NCBI RefSeq assembly: GCF_019218885.1
Contig: NZ_JAHUWT010000003.1
Location: 682,001 to 746,000, forward strand
Direction of reading: 5' to 3'
Length of the DNA: 64,000 nucleotides
Source: Bordetella sp. BOR01
Lineage (GTDB): Bacteria > Pseudomonadota > Gammaproteobacteria > Burkholderiales > Burkholderiaceae_B
Shown here: one piece after another, positions 61,054-64,000 of the stretch
How positions within the stretch are numbered: the first letter of the stretch is position 1
Layout of the letters: every line of letters begins with the position of its first letter
Translations under genes and position numbers: made by a program
The notes under the pieces: generated by a model
Told to the model about the DNA's origin: nothing
The model's database searches: none
The model's input: the letters and a program-made list of their open reading frames with translations, nothing else

Positions 61054-61179
61054 CTACTTGACGGCCGTACCGGTCATGATGGCCGAGCCGCGAAAGAACG
61101 TCCAGGCGAACACGGCAATGACGATTGCCAACAGGATCAGCCCGACAGTCTTGTTGCGGCGGCGTTGTTCAGGGGTCAT
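61054..61179 (-). CDS. Cytochrome oxidase small assembly protein (41 aa)
   Basis: The minus strand encodes MTPEQRRRNKTVGLILLAIV, continuing through AVFAWTFFRGSAIM to TAVK and a TAG at 61054. It is a one-helix membrane protein with a basic N-terminus, matching the short proteins annotated as cytochrome oxidase small assembly protein next to ctaD in Burkholderiales. It follows ctaD after 30 nt and precedes the DUF2970 gene by 6 nt. ATG 61179 is preceded by GTAAG. Its short length can cause it to be missed. Confidence 0.75.
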   Translation of the reverse strand: MTPEQRRRNKTVGLILLAIVIAVFAWTFFRGSAIMTGTAVK

Positions 61180-61209
61180 GACTAGCTTACTTTACCTTCC
61201 GTTTATCGC

Positions 61210-62820
61210 TTACTTCACTTCCGGGGGCGTGATGAAGGTGTGGAACGGCGCGGGCGAAGGCACGGTCCATTCCAGGCCTTCAGCGCCTTCCCAGGGTTTG
61301 GCCGAAGCCACTTCGCCCTTGCCGCGGTAGCAGCGCAGGATGGCCCACAGGAAAATCAGCTGCGACAGGCCGAACCAGAACGCGCCTATGGTCGCGATCT
61401 GGTGGAAAGTGGTGAACTGCGCGGCGTAGTCGGCATAGCGGCGCGGCATGCCGGCCAGGCCCAGGAAGTGCATCGGGAAGAACGTGATGTTGAACGAGAT
61501 CAGCGTCGACCAGAAGTGCAGCTTGCCCAGCTTCTCGTTGTACATGCGGCCCGTCCACTTGGGCACCCAGTAGTAGGCGCCGGCAAACAGGGCGAACAGC
61601 GAGCCGGCCACCAGCACGTAGTGGAAGTGCGCCACCACGTAGTAGGTGTCGTGCACCTGGATGTCGATCGGGGCCACCGACAGGATCAGGCCGGTGAAGC
61701 CGCCCATGGTGAATACGAAGATGAAGCCCACCGAGAACAGCATGGGGGTTTCGAAGGTCATCGAGCCGCGCCACATGGTGGCGATCCAGTTGAACACCTT
61801 CACCCCGGTGGGGATGGAGATCAGCATGGTGGCGTACATGAAGTACAGCTGGCCGGTGACCGGCATGCCGGTGGTGAACATGTGGTGCGCCCACACGATG
61901 AACGACAGCACGGCGATGGCCGAGGTGGCATACACCATGGATGCATAGCCGAACAGCTTCTTGCGGGCAAAGGCGGGCACGATGGCCGACACAATGCCGA
62001 AGGCCGGCAGGATCATGATGTAGACCTCGGGGTGCCCGAAGAACCAGAACACGTGCTGGTACAGCACCGGGTCGCCGCCGGCGGCGGCGTTGAAGAAGCC
62101 GGTACCGAAGTGGCGGTCGGTCAGCACCATGGTGATGGCGGCGGCCAGCACGGGCATCACGGCGATCAGCAGGAAGGCGGTGATCAGCCAGGTCCAGCAG
62201 AACAACGGCATCTTCATCAGGGTCATGCCGGGCGCGCGCATGTTCAGGATGGTGACGATGACGTTGATGGCGCCCATGATGGACGAGGCGCCCATGATGT
62301 GGATGGCGAAGATGGCCAGGTCCATGCCGGGGCCCATCTGGCCCGACAGGGGCGCGTACAGCGTCCAGCCCGCGGCGGTGGCGCCGCCGGGCACGAAGAA
62401 CGACGCGGTCAGCATGATGGCGGCCACCGGCAGCAGCCAGAAGCTGAAGTTGTTCATGCGCGCAAACGCCATGTCGGATGCGCCGATCTGCATCGGGATC
62501 ATCCAGTTGGCGAAGCCCACGAACGACGGCATGATGGCGCCGAACACCATGATCAGGCCGTGCATGGTGGTGAACTGGTTGAACAGTTCGGGCTGGAAGA
62601 ACTGCAGGCCGGGCTCGAACAGCTCGGTACGCAGCAACAAGGCCAGCGTGCCGCCTTCAAGCAGCATGACGAACGAGAAGATGAGATACATCGTCCCGAT
62701 GTCTTTGTGGTTCGTGGCGAATAGCCAACGACGCCAGCCGGTAGGCATGGCGTGGTGGTCATCGTGGTCGTGACCGTGACTGTGGCCGGGCGACACGTGG
62801 TCTACAGTGGCGCTGCTCAT
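61210..62820 (-). CDS. ctaD: Cytochrome c oxidase subunit I (aa3 type)
   Basis: This 536-residue subunit has about 12 membrane helices. It carries [20 protein letters not shown] with the CuB His-Tyr pair and the proton-path Glu, [12 protein letters not shown] with two further CuB His, the K-path Lys in [10 protein letters not shown], and the heme ligands in THFHYVL-type segment [13 protein letters not shown]. It holds heme a, heme a3 and CuB and reduces oxygen while pumping protons. It lies 94 nt after ctaC. The N-terminus contains a His/Asp-rich stretch ([12 protein letters not shown]), which is unusual and may bind metal. Confidence 0.98.
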   Translation of the reverse strand: MSSATVDHVSPGHSHGHDHDDHHAMPTGWRRWLFATNHKDIGTMYLIFSFVMLLEGGTLALLLRTELFEPGLQFFQPELFNQFTTMHGLIMVFGAIMPSFVGFANWMIPMQIGASDMAFARMNNFSFWLLPVAAIMLTASFFVPGGATAAGWTLYAPLSGQMGPGMDLAIFAIHIMGASSIMGAINVIVTILNMRAPGMTLMKMPLFCWTWLITAFLLIAVMPVLAAAITMVLTDRHFGTGFFNAAAGGDPVLYQHVFWFFGHPEVYIMILPAFGIVSAIVPAFARKKLFGYASMVYATSAIAVLSFIVWAHHMFTTGMPVTGQLYFMYATMLISIPTGVKVFNWIATMWRGSMTFETPMLFSVGFIFVFTMGGFTGLILSVAPIDIQVHDTYYVVAHFHYVLVAGSLFALFAGAYYWVPKWTGRMYNEKLGKLHFWSTLISFNITFFPMHFLGLAGMPRRYADYAAQFTTFHQIATIGAFWFGLSQLIFLWAILRCYRGKGEVASAKPWEGAEGLEWTVPSPAPFHTFITPPEVK

Positions 62821-62914
62821 GATGGACTCCTTCCTGCTGATTGCCGGTCTCGGTCCAGGAGGCCGGCAGGTGTCTCTTGACGGGTTCTGCTAACAGGGGA
62901 ACGGGGCCGCGCGA

Positions 62915-64000
62915 TCAGCGCGCGGCCACGACGTCCTTGGGCTGCACCACGGGATCTTCACCCTTGCCCGCATTGCTCCAGGCATTGCGCGTATAGGTAA
63001 TGACCGCGGCGACTTCGACATCGTTGAGCTGGTCCGCGAAGGGCGCCATGGCCGTACCGGGACGGCCATGCAGCACGGTCTTGATTTGCGCATCTTTCGG
63101 GCCCAGGACGGTCTTGTCGCCGTCGAGCGCGGGGAAGGAACCGGGCACGCCCTTGCCGTTGGCCTGGTGACAGGCCACGCAGTTGGCGCCGAAGACTTTC
63201 TCGCCACGGGCGATCAGCTCTTCCTTGGTCCATTCTTTGTTGGGATCGTCGGCGTTGGCCGCCAGCTTCTTTTTCTGCTCTTCGGCCCACTTGCCGTAGT
63301 CTTCTTGCGACTTGACCTCGACCACGATGGGCATGAAGGCGTGGTCTTTGCCGCACAGTTCGGCGCACTGGCCGCGGTAGATACCGGGCTTCTGGGCACG
63401 GAACCAGGTGTCGCGCAGGAAACCGGGGATGGCGTCTTGCTTGACGCCGAAGTCGGGCACCATCCACGAGTGGATGACGTCGGCGGCGGTCAGCACGATG
63501 CGCACTTTCTGATCAACCGGCACCACCAGGTGGTTGTCGACTTCCATCAGGTAGAACTCGCCCTTGGGCTCGCGGCCTTCGATCTGGGCGCGCGGCGTAG
63601 CCAGCGTGGACAGGAACTTGACGCCGGTGGCTGGGCCGTCGATGTATTCGTAGCCCCACTTCCATTGGTAGCCAGTGACCTTCACGGTAAGGTCGGCGCT
63701 GGAGGTGTCTTTCATGGCGACCACGGTCTTGGTGGCCGGCAGCGCCATGGCGATGACGATGATGAAGGGGATGACGGTCCAGGCGACTTCCACGCCCAGG
63801 TGCTCATGGAAAGTGGCGGCCTTGTGCCCGCGCGACTTCCGGTGCGCCCAGATGGAATAGAACATCACGCCGAACACGCCGATGAAGATCACGCCACAGA
63901 TGATCAGCAACAGCCAATGCAGCCACATGACGTCTTGCGCGATCTGGGTCACGCCTTCGTGCAGGTTGAGCTGGTTGACTCTCGGGCCGCCGGGCATGTC
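62915..64000 (-). CDS. ctaC: Cytochrome c oxidase subunit II fused to cytochrome c, 5' end outside window
   Basis: The frame stays open to the window edge, so the signal peptide is missing. The visible 361 codons contain two membrane helices (about 24-48 and 70-90), the CuA domain with DVIHSWMVPDFG and RGQCAELCGKDHAFMPI (Cys-x3-Cys-x3-His-x2-Met), and a C-terminal class I cytochrome c with CVACHQANGKGVPGSFPALD and axial Met in PGTAMAPF. It accepts electrons from cytochrome c into CuA; the fused heme domain gives a caa3-type arrangement. The gene leads the oxidase operon. The ATG-like Met at 63997 is not the true start. Confidence 0.96.
   Translation of the reverse strand, partial: DMPGGPRVNQLNLHEGVTQIAQDVMWLHWLLLIICGVIFIGVFGVMFYSIWAHRKSRGHKAATFHEHLGVEVAWTVIPFIIVIAMALPATKTVVAMKDTSSADLTVKVTGYQWKWGYEYIDGPATGVKFLSTLATPRAQIEGREPKGEFYLMEVDNHLVVPVDQKVRIVLTAADVIHSWMVPDFGVKQDAIPGFLRDTWFRAQKPGIYRGQCAELCGKDHAFMPIVVEVKSQEDYGKWAEEQKKKLAANADDPNKEWTKEELIARGEKVFGANCVACHQANGKGVPGSFPALDGDKTVLGPKDAQIKTVLHGRPGTAMAPFADQLNDVEVAAVITYTRNAWSNAGKGEDPVVQPKDVVAAR

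Noticed and set aside
61240-62724. A 494-codon open frame antisense to ctaD
   Set aside because: It lies wholly opposite the conserved subunit I gene and its composition (His/Gly/Gln/Arg-rich) is typical of reverse frames in GC-rich DNA.
1-64000. tRNA, rRNA, CRISPR array, transposase or phage genes
   Set aside because: I looked for repeat-spacer periodicity, cloverleaf-like stretches, transposase motifs and phage structural genes and found none.

Overview
The window looks like a chromosomal segment of a GC-rich betaproteobacterium of the Alcaligenaceae, most likely Bordetella or a close relative such as Achromobacter. The signs are six intact Bug/TctC-type periplasmic solute receptors plus the remains of a seventh, five LysR regulators, DUF4148, DUF3717 and PhaM-type small proteins, and a Burkholderiales-style cytochrome oxidase cluster in which cytochrome c is fused to subunit II. 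I could run no database search. Family calls rest on motifs, length and gene context.

The first 45 kb is accessory and catabolic. (1) 1-3468: alpha-methylacyl-CoA racemase (5' end cut off), MaoC-type hydratase, Bug receptor and SDR, a branched acyl-CoA module. (2) 3518-8650: a DUF4148 gene diverging from a heavy-metal-type response regulator/sensor kinase pair, followed by an APC permease and an exported methyltransferase-fold protein; matching inverted repeats lie before both arms. (3) 8736-11707: MBL hydrolase and Bug receptor diverging from a LysR gene across a strong dyad. (4) 11679-15426: a frameshifted PepSY-TM remnant with a Fur-like box, then two MFS transporters. (5) 15469-18853: a persulfide-dioxygenase-like MBL protein, an orphan LysR and an exported alpha/beta hydrolase. 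(6) 18975-22061: a Tat-exported IorB-type molybdenum hydroxylase with its [2Fe-2S] and cytochrome c partners. (7) 22227-24011: a ceramidase-like membrane protein, an acetyltransferase and a truncated Bug gene. (8) 24109-34095: a five-gene operon (hydroxycinnamoyl-CoA hydratase/lyase-like enzyme, CoA-transferase, aldehyde dehydrogenase, Bug receptor, acyl-CoA dehydrogenase) with flanking LysR genes, another Bug receptor and a flavin reductase. (9) 34079-40654: a seven-gene operon of Bug receptor, alpha/beta hydrolase, a three-subunit cytoplasmic molybdenum hydroxylase, CoxG and RidA. (10) 41085-45558: a LysR gene diverging from a CoA-transferase/Bug pair, then AlaE and an HD hydrolase.

From about 45.7 kb the content is core: glmS, an Lrp/AsnC regulator, a glycosyltransferase with UDP-glucose dehydrogenase, a DHA2-type MFS transporter, glmU, a PhaM-like protein, a glycine-zipper protein and DUF3717. 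It ends with the aa3-type oxidase and heme A/copper assembly cluster (sco, ctaB, ctaA, a Sco-like protein, SURF1, ctaE, DUF2970, a 41-residue assembly protein, ctaD, ctaC); ctaC runs off the window. No ctaG/cox11 lies between ctaD and ctaE.

The best leads are: a REPIN-like repeat present twice, with base changes that covary in all arms; the hydratase/lyase operon, whose enzyme seems to have lost the tyrosines that read the 4-hydroxyl group; the molybdenum-hydroxylase/RidA/hydrolase operon; the shared dyad of the two-component locus; and a G8/C8 tract that alone breaks the end of the PepSY-TM gene. I found no tRNA, rRNA, CRISPR array, transposase or phage gene.
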